A stretch of 64,000 nt of DNA from an uncultured Prevotellaceae bacterium (GTDB lineage: Bacteria > Bacteroidota > Bacteroidia > Bacteroidales > Bacteroidaceae), in the NCBI GenBank assembly GCA_902799905.1, contig CADCCB010000004.1, forward strand, positions 45,821 to 109,820, given 5' to 3'. The notes beneath the pieces were generated by a model that ran no database searches, had not been told where the DNA came from, and saw nothing but the letters and a program-made list of their open reading frames with translations. Both the position numbers and the translations under genes were made by a program. The first letter of the stretch is position 1; every line of letters starts with the position of its first letter. Below are positions 21,312 to 30,698 of this stretch, piece after piece.

Positions 21312-21369
21312 CAGTCTCGTTGAGAAGTGACTTTTATAAAAGTATATAGTATTAGTATTTGAAGTTTAA

Positions 21370-22716
21370 ATGGAATTAGGTGTGTTGACGGCCATCTCGC
21401 CTATTGATGGTCGCTATCGTGGTAAGACAGAACCGTTGAGTGAGTATTTCTCTGAGTATGCTTTGGTGAAATACCGCGTGCGAGTGGAAATAGAGTATTT
21501 CATTACCCTTTGCGAACTGCCATTGCCCCAACTTCAGGATTTCGATCATGCTTTGTTTGAACTGTTGCGGGATATTTACCGTAATTTTACCATGGCTGAT
21601 GCCCAACGTGTAAAAGACATTGAGAGCGTGACCAATCACGACGTGAAAGCTGTGGAGTATTTTATTAAGGAGAAACTTGACCAAATGGGCGGTTTCGACA
21701 AATACAAGGAGTTCATCCATTTCGGATTGACATCGCAAGATATTAATAATACGAGTGTACCTTTGTCTATCAAAGAGGCACTTGATAATGTATATCTGCC
21801 TCTTCTGGAAGAATTGATAGAGCAGTTGAACGACTACGCTGAAGTATGGAAAAATGTGCCTATGCTTGCAAAGACCCACGGACAGCCTGCTTCTCCCACT
21901 CGTTTGGGCAAGGAGATAATGGTTTATGTCTATCGTCTGGAAGAGCAGGTGAGGGCATTGAAAGACATACCTGTTACTGCTAAGTTCGGTGGCGCCACGG
22001 GTAACTTCAATGCCCATCATGTGGCTTATCCCCAATATGATTGGCGAGAGTTTGCCAACTTGTTTGTAAGTGAGAAACTCGGACTGGAGCGTGAACAGTA
22101 TACAACTCAGATATCCAACTACGATTGGCTTGCTGGACTGTTCGACGCTATGAAGCGCATTAACACCATCATCATTGACTTGGATCGCGACTTCTGGATG
22201 TATATCTCAATGGATTATTTCAAGCAGAAGATTAAGGCTGGTGAAGTGGGGTCCAGTGCTATGCCTCACAAAGTTAATCCTATTGATTATGAGAACAGTG
22301 AAGGTAATCTAGGTATTGCCAATGCTGTGTTGCAGTTCCTGGCTCAGAAACTTCCTGTCAGCCGTCTGCAACGTGACCTGACCGATTCGACGGTATTGCG
22401 TAATGTTGGTGTGCCTATGGGACATTCGCTCATTGCTTTCCAGAGCACGCTCAAGGGCTTGCGCAAATTGATTCTTAACGAGGATAAACTGCACGAAGAC
22501 TTAGAGAATACATGGGCTGTGGTGGCAGAAGCCATTCAGACAATTCTGCGCCGTGAGGCATATCCCAATCCTTATGAGACATTGAAACAACTGACTCGTA
22601 CCAACCAGAAAATGACGGCCCAGACTATTCATGACTTCATTCAAACACTTGATGTTAGTGCGGAGGTCAAGGATGAACTAATGACTATTACCCCTTGGAA
22701 TTATACGGGAATTTGA
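21370..22716 (+). CDS. purB: Adenylosuccinate lyase
   Basis: Catalyses two fumarate-releasing steps: SAICAR to AICAR in IMP synthesis and adenylosuccinate to AMP. The 448-residue protein begins LTAISPIDGRYRGKTEPLSEYFSE, typical of the E. coli-type enzyme, and contains the family signature SSAMPHKVNPIDYENSEGN with the catalytic serine loop, plus the TSQDINNTS and KTHGQPASPTRLGKE substrate-binding segments. Full length. It is monocistronic in appearance, with a 98-base gap before the next gene. Confidence 0.96.
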   Translation: MELGVLTAISPIDGRYRGKTEPLSEYFSEYALVKYRVRVEIEYFITLCELPLPQLQDFDHALFELLRDIYRNFTMADAQRVKDIESVTNHDVKAVEYFIKEKLDQMGGFDKYKEFIHFGLTSQDINNTSVPLSIKEALDNVYLPLLEELIEQLNDYAEVWKNVPMLAKTHGQPASPTRLGKEIMVYVYRLEEQVRALKDIPVTAKFGGATGNFNAHHVAYPQYDWREFANLFVSEKLGLEREQYTTQISNYDWLAGLFDAMKRINTIIIDLDRDFWMYISMDYFKQKIKAGEVGSSAMPHKVNPIDYENSEGNLGIANAVLQFLAQKLPVSRLQRDLTDSTVLRNVGVPMGHSLIAFQSTLKGLRKLILNEDKLHEDLENTWAVVAEAIQTILRREAYPNPYETLKQLTRTNQKMTAQTIHDFIQTLDVSAEVKDELMTITPWNYTGI

Positions 22717-22814
22717 ATCGGCAATGAGCATTGTAGAACACCAGAATGGTAGAATTGAAAATAAAAAGACGCCGTGAGGCACAATATTAACCTATTTTAA
22801 AGCAAATTATTGTT

Positions 22815-24185
22815 ATGGATTTTGAGAATGAGAAGAAGCAAGACGAACAGCAGTCTGTGGAGAAGGATGGTAACCGTGAGGGCTATCAGCGGGAGTTTCG
22901 CCCTGTAGGACGTTCACCGCGTCCCCGTATCCACACAGGACAACGCCCGGCAGGGTATGAACGTCCTAATTTCAGTAAGCACAATCAGGATGATGACGGT
23001 GGATTCCGTCCGGAAGGTTTTGGTGCTGGCCTGCAAGGCCAGGCTCCTCAGCATGGTTATCGTCCTCGTACAAATAATTATAGTAGTAATAGCGGTTATC
23101 AGCAGCGTGGTGGCTATCAGCCTCGTCAACAGCAAGGTGGGTTCCGCCCCCGATACAATCAGGAAGGAGATGAGCAGGGCTATCAGCAGCGTGGTGGCTA
23201 TAGTCAGCGTCCTCAGGGCCGTCCTCAAGGTGGTTATGGTCAGCGTCCTCAAGGCGGTTATGGTCAGCGTCCTCAAGGCGGTTATGGTCAGCGTCCTCAG
23301 AGTGGTTACGGTCAGCGTCCTCAGGGTGGCTACGGCCAGCGTCCTCAGGGTGGCTATGGTCAGCGTCCTCAGGGTGGGTTCCGTCAGCGTACGAGCGACT
23401 ATGATCCCAATGCCAAGTATAGTCTTAAGAAACGCATAGAATATAAAGAGCAAAACTATGATCCCAACGAGCCTATTCGCTTGAATAAGTTCCTTGCCAA
23501 TGCAGGTGTTTGTAGCCGACGTGAGGCTGATGATTTCATCCAGGCAGGTGTTGTTACGGTCAATGGTGAGGTGGTGACGGAACTGGGCACCAAGGTGCTC
23601 CGTACTGATGTTGTGCACTTCCATGACCAACCGGTAAGTTTGGAGAAGAAAGTATACGTTTTGCTCAATAAACCTAAGGACTATGTGACAACGAGTGATG
23701 ATCCTCAGCAGCGTAAGACTGTAATGGATCTTGTGAAGAATGCCTGTCCGGAACGCATCTATCCTGTTGGTCGTCTTGACCGCAACACGACGGGCGTACT
23801 TCTTCTTACCAATGACGGTGACTTGGCTTCGAAACTGACTCATCCAAAGTTCTTGAAAAAGAAGATTTATCATGTATACCTCGATCGTAATGTGACGGCT
23901 CACGACCTACAGCAAATTGCAGAGGGTGTCATGCTTGATGATGGAGAAATCAAGGCTGATGAGATACAGTATGCTGATCCTGTCGATAAAAAACAGGTTG
24001 GCATCGAGATTCACTCAGGTAAGAACCGTATCGTGCGTCGTATTTTTGAGAGTCTGGGCTACAAGGTGATAAAACTGGACCGTGTGCAGTTTGCGGGTCT
24101 CACTAAGAAAAATCTCCGTCGTGGTGATTGGCGCTATCTGACAGAAGAAGAGGTAGATCGTCTGCGCATGGGGGCCTATGAGTAA
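22815..24185 (+). CDS. 23S rRNA pseudouridine synthase RluB-like with a repetitive Arg/Gly/Gln-rich N-terminus
   Basis: Isomerises uridine in 23S rRNA (RluB/RsuA family). The catalytic part is residues about 215-456: an S4 RNA-binding domain ([31 protein letters not shown]), then the pseudouridine synthase core with catalytic aspartate in [19 protein letters not shown] and the C-terminal [17 protein letters not shown] segment. In front lies an unusual tail of about 200 residues, low complexity, rich in Gly, Tyr, Gln, Arg and Pro, including tandem GYGQRPQG octapeptides. Such RGG-like tails bind RNA or drive condensation; that is inference here. It is followed by asnS after 47 bases. Confidence 0.88.
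   Translation: MDFENEKKQDEQQSVEKDGNREGYQREFRPVGRSPRPRIHTGQRPAGYERPNFSKHNQDDDGGFRPEGFGAGLQGQAPQHGYRPRTNNYSSNSGYQQRGGYQPRQQQGGFRPRYNQEGDEQGYQQRGGYSQRPQGRPQGGYGQRPQGGYGQRPQGGYGQRPQSGYGQRPQGGYGQRPQGGYGQRPQGGFRQRTSDYDPNAKYSLKKRIEYKEQNYDPNEPIRLNKFLANAGVCSRREADDFIQAGVVTVNGEVVTELGTKVLRTDVVHFHDQPVSLEKKVYVLLNKPKDYVTTSDDPQQRKTVMDLVKNACPERIYPVGRLDRNTTGVLLLTNDGDLASKLTHPKFLKKKIYHVYLDRNVTAHDLQQIAEGVMLDDGEIKADEIQYADPVDKKQVGIEIHSGKNRIVRRIFESLGYKVIKLDRVQFAGLTKKNLRRGDWRYLTEEEVDRLRMGAYE
23218..23385 (+). repeat. 24-base tandem repeats inside the pseudouridine synthase gene
   Basis: About seven copies of a 24-base unit (encoding GYGQRPQG, with one copy GYGQRPQS) in tandem, with synonymous differences between copies. 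Copy number is likely to vary between strains. Confidence 0.9.
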
Positions 24186-24193
24186 ATGTTGTG

Positions 24194-24214
24194 TGTTGCG
24201 ATTTAGTCGCAACA
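24194..24214. repeat. 21-base palindromic hairpin element upstream of asnS
   Basis: A perfect 8-base stem TGTTGCGA / TCGCAACA with loop TTTAG, 18 bases before the asnS ATG. The same core (GCGATT..GTCGC) occurs inside lpd at 51512-51532 and inside the cvfB-like gene at 29539-29559. It could also act as a leader hairpin of asnS. Confidence 0.75.
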
Positions 24215-24232
24215 AAGAAAGCAAAAGAAACA

Positions 24233-25669
24233 ATGAAAAGAACAAAGATAATTGATGTGCTGAAGAGCACGGAATATGGTAAGGAGGTCTGTGTGAAGGG
24301 CTGGGTGCGCTCGCATCGTGGTAGTAAGAACGTAGACTTCATTGCCCTTAACGATGGCTCCACAATCAACAATGTACAGATAGTGGCCGATGCTTCCAAG
24401 TTTGATGATGAACAACTGAAGCAGATCACCACAGGTGCCTGTATCTGTGCTGAAGGCATTTTGGTTGAGAGTCAGGGCGCTGGTCAGAGTAGTGAGATTC
24501 AGGCCACCAATTTGGTGATTTATGGTCTCTGCGACGCAGAGTATCCCATGCAGAAGAAAGGCCAGTCCTTCGAGTATATGCGTCAGCATGCCCATATGCG
24601 TCTGCGTACCAATACTTTTGGTGCTGTGATGCGTATCCGACATAACATGGCAATGGCTATCCATACCTATTTCCATGAGCACGGTTTCTTCTATTTCCAT
24701 ACGCCGCTGATTACTGCTAGCGACTGTGAGGGAGCAGGCAATATGTTCCAGGTGACTACAAAGAACCTTTACGACCTGAAGAAGGATGAAAATGGAAGAA
24801 TCATCTATGATGATGATTTCTTTGGTGAGCAGACTTCACTGACCGTTTCTGGTCAGTTGGAGGGTGAACTAGGAGCCACGGCTCTGGGGGCAATCTACAC
24901 ATTCGGCCCCACCTTCCGTGCTGAGAACAGCAATACTCCTCGCCATCTGGCAGAGTTCTGGATGGTAGAGCCTGAGGTCGCTTTCCTTAATCAGGAAGAA
25001 CTGATGGATCTTGAGGAAGACTTCATCAAGTATTGTGTTAAGTGGGCACTCGACAACTGTAAAGACGACCTTGCATTTCTGAATAAGATGGTCGATAAGA
25101 CTCTAATAGAGCGTCTGCAAGGTGTGTTGAAGGAAACCTTCGTGCGCTTGCCTTATACTGAAGGTATCAATATCCTGCAGGAGGCTATCAAGAACGGTAA
25201 AAAGTTCGAGTTTCCCTGCAACTGGGGCGACGATCTTGCCAGCGAGCATGAACGCTACCTCGTTGAGGAGCATTTCAAGAAGCCCGTCATCATGACCGAC
25301 TATCCGCGTGCCTTCAAGTCGTTTTACATGAAGCAGAACGAAGAGCAGGGCGAGGGTAGTGTAGGCTACAAGGGTGCCATAGCTCCTGGTCCTACGATGC
25401 AGGGTACAGACGTGCTGTTCCCGCAGATTGGTGAGATCATTGGTGGTTCCGTCCGTGAGGAGAGTTATGACAAGTTGATGGGCGAGATTGAGCGTCGTCA
25501 GATGGACAAGACTCACCTTTGGTGGTATATAGATACTCGCAAATGGGGCTCATGCCCCCATGCAGGTTTTGGTCTTGGTTTCGAGCGTCTCATTCTGTTC
25601 GTCACAGGTATGCAGAACATCCGTGATGTTATCCCCTTCCCACGCACACCGAAGTCTGCAGAGTTTTAA
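24233..25669 (+). CDS. asnS: Asparaginyl-tRNA synthetase
   Basis: Class II aminoacyl-tRNA synthetase charging tRNA-Asn. The 478-residue protein has an OB-fold anticodon-binding domain ([25 protein letters not shown]) and the class II core: motif 2 around [25 protein letters not shown] and motif 3 in [27 protein letters not shown]. The ATG at 24233 is preferred over an in-frame GTG-type start at 24191, because the latter would translate the hairpin element. It ends just before a bidirectional terminator. Confidence 0.96.
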   Translation: MKRTKIIDVLKSTEYGKEVCVKGWVRSHRGSKNVDFIALNDGSTINNVQIVADASKFDDEQLKQITTGACICAEGILVESQGAGQSSEIQATNLVIYGLCDAEYPMQKKGQSFEYMRQHAHMRLRTNTFGAVMRIRHNMAMAIHTYFHEHGFFYFHTPLITASDCEGAGNMFQVTTKNLYDLKKDENGRIIYDDDFFGEQTSLTVSGQLEGELGATALGAIYTFGPTFRAENSNTPRHLAEFWMVEPEVAFLNQEELMDLEEDFIKYCVKWALDNCKDDLAFLNKMVDKTLIERLQGVLKETFVRLPYTEGINILQEAIKNGKKFEFPCNWGDDLASEHERYLVEEHFKKPVIMTDYPRAFKSFYMKQNEEQGEGSVGYKGAIAPGPTMQGTDVLFPQIGEIIGGSVREESYDKLMGEIERRQMDKTHLWWYIDTRKWGSCPHAGFGLGFERLILFVTGMQNIRDVIPFPRTPKSAEF

Positions 25670-25683
25670 TGTTTATTTAATAC

Positions 25684-25719
25684 ATAATAAGCCCCGACCT
25701 TTGAGCCGGGGCTTATTAT
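25684..25719. terminator. Bidirectional terminator between asnS and the DUF5723 gene
   Basis: A 13-base stem (ATAATAAGCCCCG / CGGGGCTTATTAT) flanked by A on one side and T on the other serves both converging genes. Confidence 0.9.
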
Positions 25720-25737
25720 TTGTATGATTGCTAAATT

Positions 25738-27126
25738 CTACCAGGTGATATTCATACCCAGATTAACACTGGCTTTCGAACTGAGAGGAATACCCTCCTT
25801 GGTTTGCTTGCCTAAGATATGGTCCATACCTAGGAATAAGTTATAGCCCTTAGGATGAATGTTGATGAGCCATCCAGCGCTTGCTCCAAAAGAACCAACA
25901 CCTACAGACAATCCTCCGTCAAGCCAGTTGAGAGGCTTCCAATTGGTGCTGAGTCGAGCCTCAGTCCAAGAGTATTTTCCTTGAAGACGTGTGTTGCTCA
26001 GCAAGCCGAACGACAACTTGCGGTACACGGGTAGGGTGTATTCTGCACCTAGATTGATTGTACTGCCGATACCTGTTGTACGCCCACCTTGGTCTCCTTG
26101 ATCCTGAAGATTTGCAAATTCGGCTAACTGGTCAGAATATGTTTCGCCAGCATCGCGCATACCACCATGACGGGTAATTTCGACATCATGGAAACCATCG
26201 AAAATAAACTGTTTGTTGAGGTTGCGAGCCTGCATATCGTTTGACCAACTGATAAAGCCGAGGTCAAGCAAAGCCGCAGAAAAACTCCAGTCGTCATTCA
26301 ACTTATAAGATGCACCAAGATCAACAGCCAAGCCAAAACCGCCTACGCCAGCGCCATCGACATCAACATCGTTGACATAGTTATAACTGCCGGGCTTCTG
26401 TTTGAAATCTTTTGTCTTCTCTTTGTAGGTAAAGCCTTTGAATGATACATCAGCCTGAGCATCGGCAGAAATCAGCCATTGGTTGGCATCGCTCAACTGA
26501 GCCTGTACATTCTCCATCTTAACATCAGCACGACCGACACCTAGCAAAACTTTAAACTTGGCACCGACGCGTAACTTCTCATCCAGTTGGCGAGAGTGGC
26601 CGAAGGCAATCTCTGCATATGATATGGCTCCAACATTTATATCACCGATGTTGTAGTCGCGGTTTCCTGTGTTTTTGGCAAACTCGAACAACTCATAAGG
26701 CAGTGACACACCGAAACTGGTTCTGGAATTAATCTCAATCGTGTTGTAACCTCCCCAAGACTTAAAACCGGCAGACAGGATGGTGATTCCAACATTACCA
26801 ACAATACGGTTGTTGCCATTGGTAAAACCATCAAGAGCCGTGTTTACGTCAATATAAGGGTTCAAGAACGTTGTCAATGTCTTATTTCCGTAAGGGTTGG
26901 GGTTGTCTTTGAAGATGGCTTTGTATCCAAAGTTGCCTTGAGTACGTACATTGATGTTACCTAATGCGGGGATAGACACATAATTCTGCTCGTTTCCAAA
27001 GGCCGGATTCATGTCGTGACGGAACTTATATTCTTCAGTGAAATAAGCCGAGTTCAGCGACTGGCCCATTGCTGTAACCACCGATAGCATTAAGGTGGCA
27101 ACAAGTATGATTCTCTTTTGTTTCAT
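25738..27126 (-). CDS. DUF5723-type outer-membrane barrel protein
   Basis: A 462-residue exported protein with signal peptide ending AMGQ, followed by SLNSAYFTEEYKFRHDMNPAF, typical of the DUF5723 family, a Bacteroidetes outer-membrane barrel related in shape to PorV/FadL. The body is strand-rich with Gly/Ser turns (VGNVGITILSAGFKSWGGYNT) and ends in a barrel-like NLGMNITW with a terminal aromatic. The reading frame extends upstream to 27168, but Met at 27126 starts the signal peptide. It follows the lipoprotein gene at 27155-28945 by 28 bases and is probably cotranscribed with it. Confidence 0.75.
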   Translation of the reverse strand: MKQKRIILVATLMLSVVTAMGQSLNSAYFTEEYKFRHDMNPAFGNEQNYVSIPALGNINVRTQGNFGYKAIFKDNPNPYGNKTLTTFLNPYIDVNTALDGFTNGNNRIVGNVGITILSAGFKSWGGYNTIEINSRTSFGVSLPYELFEFAKNTGNRDYNIGDINVGAISYAEIAFGHSRQLDEKLRVGAKFKVLLGVGRADVKMENVQAQLSDANQWLISADAQADVSFKGFTYKEKTKDFKQKPGSYNYVNDVDVDGAGVGGFGLAVDLGASYKLNDDWSFSAALLDLGFISWSNDMQARNLNKQFIFDGFHDVEITRHGGMRDAGETYSDQLAEFANLQDQGDQGGRTTGIGSTINLGAEYTLPVYRKLSFGLLSNTRLQGKYSWTEARLSTNWKPLNWLDGGLSVGVGSFGASAGWLINIHPKGYNLFLGMDHILGKQTKEGIPLSSKASVNLGMNITW

Positions 27127-27154
27127 CTTTCTATTGCTTTTACGGGGTTCAACA

Positions 27155-28945
27155 TTAGTTTGCATCATAGATTACCTTACCAACTACCTTGACGGTCATA
27201 TCTTTTAGTTTGAGGGTCTGTGAGGTCTTGTTAAGGGTAACACCACGCAGTTGTTCATTACTTTTTGCCTTCAGTTTCATTGTTACACCATCCAGACGGC
27301 TAATATCACCACTAATCTTGACTTCGAGGGGAGACTCCACGGAAGCATCCTTTGCTCCTGCAATATCTTTCTTGATGAGGTCAATATTGATGATGTTTGC
27401 ATTCAACTCCTGTCCGTTCTTGTCCAACGGTGTAACTTCCAGAGTCAGGTCAGCAGGAATTCTATTGATGGCTGTGCCCGTTACCTGAACATAAGCATCT
27501 TTGGCCAGTTGCAACTTGTCGATATCCTTGTTCCAGTTGGTCTGTGTTTCAGAATAAACAATAACAGCCTTGTCGCCGAATGCTAATGGGCATTCAAACT
27601 TGTATTCGGGTGCCAATGTGTAGTTGACCCCCAACTTGATAGTTGCTGTCTCTTGAGAAGCCTTAGCACTTGTGACGGTGAAATTGATCTGCATCGGTTC
27701 CTTTAGTTTCTCTATCAGTTCAGACAGGTTGGGAACAATCATCGGCGTGTAACCTGTCAAACCAGCAGGTGCTTGGCGGCAGATCACGATGCGTGTGAGG
27801 GCAGGGTTGATACCGTCGGCTGAGGCTGCAACAGTAATGGGATCGAGTACAATCGGTGTTGGGTGGGTGTCAGAGGTCAGTTGGGCATTGATGGTGCCTC
27901 CCAAAGGCATAGTGGATGATAATGTCAGCCAGATTTGAGGGTTGTCAATGTCGGCAACCACCTCTTCATCGGTTAAGAAGTTTGGTAGGCTGTTGATATT
28001 CACAGTTCCTACATCATCAAGGTCGATTTCTGGGTCGAAAACGCCACGGGCTTCAGTGATGGTGATGGTGTTGAAACTGGCTTCACCTGCCACTGTCAGT
28101 TTATCGGCGTTCGGTACAATAATCCTTGAAGCCTTCAGTGCAAGGTCTACATAGGCCTTTAATTTAAACTTGCCATTTTCTAGTTTTGCGAAGTTATTCT
28201 CATCAATGGTCTTCACATTGATGCGGGTGACTTTGAATACAATATCTATTGGCCCATTGACAGTATAGTTGGTCAGGGTCAGCATATTTGTTTGCTTGTC
28301 GAACTTGTCTGGCATCGAAGGACATTCCATGTCTAGCATGTCTGGAAGATTAATCTTCAGGCTCTCAAACTTTTTGACTTCTGTCGGAAATTGCAGGCTT
28401 AATGTCAGGTCTACGCCTTGTCCGTTCTCTCCGACCTCTACATATTCCAATGATTTAATAGCGGCATCGGCATCGAATTCATATTCCAACAGCGAGATGT
28501 TGCCCGTTTGTTCACCAATGTCAATGGGATCTTGTCCTGGAGTGAGAGGTGTATAAGGCAAATCAATCTCCTGCCCTATAGTCTCAGCAGGAAACACAGG
28601 CAGGTTGATGTCGAACGACAGTCCCTGTGACTTGTTGGCTTCATAAGTAATAGGCTTAACATTTACTTCAACGGGCTCAATAGCTTTATCTGGCTCTTTA
28701 GAGAGTTTGTAGTCGCCATTGGTTTCTGTTGTGATAAGGTCTGATGTGCTGATGTCCAACAGGTCATCCAACATAATCTCCTTGGTTGAGTTGTTGCCGG
28801 GTAGGGTGATTGTTTCGCCACCGAACCCAAGGGTGTAGTCAACCTTGTCAAAATCATAGTCTGCATTGGTACAACCCAATAGCAGTAGACTGCCACAAAT
28901 GGCGGTTTGCATGGGCAGTCTGTAATTTTTGAAAAGTCTTTTCAT
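27155..28945 (-). CDS. Large lipoprotein of unknown function
   Basis: A 596-residue lipoprotein: lipobox LLGC (Cys25) then NADYDFDKVDYTLGFGGETITLPGNNSTKEIMLDDLLDI, read in parts, a start I have seen in Bacteroidales surface lipoproteins without assigned function. The rest is regular beta-sandwich-like text with repeated patterns LxLxxxxxPTEVKKFESLKINLP. There are no catalytic motifs. It leads a two-gene unit with the DUF5723 barrel and has a full promoter, so a barrel-lipoprotein complex in the outer membrane is plausible. Confidence 0.62.
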   Translation of the reverse strand: MKRLFKNYRLPMQTAICGSLLLLGCTNADYDFDKVDYTLGFGGETITLPGNNSTKEIMLDDLLDISTSDLITTETNGDYKLSKEPDKAIEPVEVNVKPITYEANKSQGLSFDINLPVFPAETIGQEIDLPYTPLTPGQDPIDIGEQTGNISLLEYEFDADAAIKSLEYVEVGENGQGVDLTLSLQFPTEVKKFESLKINLPDMLDMECPSMPDKFDKQTNMLTLTNYTVNGPIDIVFKVTRINVKTIDENNFAKLENGKFKLKAYVDLALKASRIIVPNADKLTVAGEASFNTITITEARGVFDPEIDLDDVGTVNINSLPNFLTDEEVVADIDNPQIWLTLSSTMPLGGTINAQLTSDTHPTPIVLDPITVAASADGINPALTRIVICRQAPAGLTGYTPMIVPNLSELIEKLKEPMQINFTVTSAKASQETATIKLGVNYTLAPEYKFECPLAFGDKAVIVYSETQTNWNKDIDKLQLAKDAYVQVTGTAINRIPADLTLEVTPLDKNGQELNANIINIDLIKKDIAGAKDASVESPLEVKISGDISRLDGVTMKLKAKSNEQLRGVTLNKTSQTLKLKDMTVKVVGKVIYDAN

Positions 28946-29021
28946 TCTTTTAATGATATTTAGGTGAGTAATTTTAGTTATAATATCTTAATGAAATGCA
29001 CTGACATGTCACTTTTGCCCA

Positions 29022-29053
29022 CAAATTTAGGCAAAATATCTTAATGTTCCAAA
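29022..29053 (-). promoter_or_regulatory. Promoter of the lipoprotein-DUF5723 unit
   Basis: On the minus strand TTTG (29053-29050) and TAAATTTG (29029-29022) are 20 bases apart. The leader is about 70 nt. Confidence 0.68.
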
Positions 29054-29127
29054 TGTTTTTTGAATTTTTTTCTACTTATAGTAAAAAAACAATAAAAAGG
29101 TTATAATATATGTGTTGTCGAGGAATA

Positions 29128-30003
29128 TCAGGCAAGGTGTATGCCATCATCGGTGAGGACGATAAGGTGACGGCGGTAGAGGTCGCCGATGGCTTTCTTG
29201 AAGGCCTTCTTTGACACCTTGAAACGATCTGCAATGAGTTCGGCAGGGCTCTTGTCGCTGAGGTCACAATGCCCGTCGTTCTCATAGAGGTAGCGCAACA
29301 TAATCTCTGCAAAGTCTAGGGTGTGCTGACGGCCGGTGGGCTGTAGGGTGATGTCAATCTTGCCATCCTGACGCACGTGGTCAATATAGGCTGTCAGACG
29401 GTCACCACTGTGGAGTGGCTGGAAGATTTGATTGTCGTAGATTTGTCCTTGAAACCGGTTGTTGATGATAGCCTTGAAGCCCAAGTCTGTCTTCTGCCAT
29501 ATAAGACAATCGCAGGATTGGCCGTGCTTCAGAGGAGCCCCAGCGACGGAATCGCCGGGCACACTATCGGGGGTGATAGTAGGTGCAGGTTCCAAATAGC
29601 GCTCCACCTTGGCGGTGGCCATCAGTCGATGAGTCTCTTCGTCCTCTTTGACATAGACGATATAGTGCTTGCCTACCTCCATGCGTTTCTTCTGTTCACG
29701 GAAGGGACAGAAGAGGTCTTTCATCAGTCCCCATTTTAGGAAGGCCCCATATTTGTTAATCCATGCCACCTCCATACAGGCGAACTCTCCAACCTTTGCA
29801 AGCGGGTGTTCTGTTGTGGCAATGATGCGCTCCTCTTGGTCGAGGTAGATGAAAACCTCAATCTCGTCACCGATAGTCAGACCTTTGGGAACATAACGGT
29901 TGGGTAACAGGATGTCTCCATTCTTTTCATCACCTTCAAGATAGAGTCCTTGGTCGGCTTGTCGAAGTACTTTCAGGGTCGTGTAGTCGCCGAGTGTAAT
30001 CAT
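29128..30003 (-). CDS. S1-like RNA-binding protein, CvfB family
   Basis: A 291-residue cytoplasmic protein with tandem S1-like OB domains ([66 protein letters not shown]) and a C-terminal winged-helix ([29 protein letters not shown]), which is the CvfB layout known from Staphylococcus virulence regulation. An insertion of about 15 residues (around [18 protein letters not shown]) separates S1 units and contains an in-frame 21-base hairpin element. It is the last gene of a three-gene unit and overlaps lolD by four bases. Confidence 0.82.
   Translation of the reverse strand: MITLGDYTTLKVLRQADQGLYLEGDEKNGDILLPNRYVPKGLTIGDEIEVFIYLDQEERIIATTEHPLAKVGEFACMEVAWINKYGAFLKWGLMKDLFCPFREQKKRMEVGKHYIVYVKEDEETHRLMATAKVERYLEPAPTITPDSVPGDSVAGAPLKHGQSCDCLIWQKTDLGFKAIINNRFQGQIYDNQIFQPLHSGDRLTAYIDHVRQDGKIDITLQPTGRQHTLDFAEIMLRYLYENDGHCDLSDKSPAELIADRFKVSKKAFKKAIGDLYRRHLIVLTDDGIHLA
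29539..29559. repeat. 21-base hairpin element inside the cvfB-like gene
   Basis: On the coding strand the core is GCGATTCCGTCGC with CCC/GGG outer pairs and one mismatch. It encodes GDSVAG. The same core encodes GDSVAA in lpd and is non-coding before asnS. Confidence 0.7.
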
Positions 30004-30698
30004 ATCGCAGGGGAAGTTATGTTAGTGGGGGAATTGCAAACCACTGGGGTTTCTAAAAGACCGTCGCGCATGTGTATGGTACGGTCGGTAAGGGTGGCCA
30101 AGGTCTCATCATGGGTGACAATGACAAAGGTCTGGCCAAAGCGGTCACGCAGGTCAAAGAAGAGTTGGTGCAGTTCCTTTTTGTTTTTACTATCAAGGGA
30201 GCCGCTGGGTTCATCGGCCAGGATGACGGCAGGATTGTTCACTAATGCACGTGCTACAGCGATGCGCTGCTTCTCTCCTCCGGAAAGTTCGTTGGGCTTG
30301 TGATGGGCACGGTCATTGAGTCCCATAAACTGGAGCAACTCTGTGGCACGTTCTTTAGCAGCCTTTTGAGAAGTTCCTGCAATAAAGGCTGGAATCATGA
30401 TGTTTTCAATGGCAGTGAACTCGGGCAGTAACTGGTGGAATTGGAATACAAATCCGAGATGGCGGTTGCGGAAGTCGGCCAGGGCTTTCTGAGAGAGGGT
30501 GGTCACGTCGACGGAATCGACGTGCACAGTACCGGTATCGGGCTTGTCGAGGGTGCCGATGATTTGCAGTAGGGTGGTCTTTCCTGCGCCACTGGGGCCG
30601 ACGATACTGGCCACCTCGCTTTTGTCGATGTGGAGATCGATGCCCTTGAGAACTTGCAGTGAGCCGAAACTCTTGGTTATGTTACTAATTTCTATCAT
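30000..30698 (-). CDS. lolD: ABC transporter ATP-binding protein, LolD-like
   Basis: ATPase of the MacB/LolD group, which powers lipoprotein release or envelope export. The 232-residue protein has Walker [12 protein letters not shown], the Q-loop in [14 protein letters not shown], signature [15 protein letters not shown], Walker [13 protein letters not shown] and switch His in VTHDE. The [15 protein letters not shown] segment is characteristic of LolD. No permease gene is adjacent, so the partner is elsewhere. It overlaps both neighbours by 4 bases, which suggests one transcript with the antiporter and the CvfB-like protein. Confidence 0.88.
   Translation of the reverse strand: MIEISNITKSFGSLQVLKGIDLHIDKSEVASIVGPSGAGKTTLLQIIGTLDKPDTGTVHVDSVDVTTLSQKALADFRNRHLGFVFQFHQLLPEFTAIENIMIPAFIAGTSQKAAKERATELLQFMGLNDRAHHKPNELSGGEKQRIAVARALVNNPAVILADEPSGSLDSKNKKELHQLFFDLRDRFGQTFVIVTHDETLATLTDRTIHMRDGLLETPVVCNSPTNITSPAI

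Noticed and set aside
22957-23903. Long frames on both strands opposite the pseudouridine synthase repeats
   Set aside because: They are products of the 24-base repeat, which stays open in several frames, and look low complexity.
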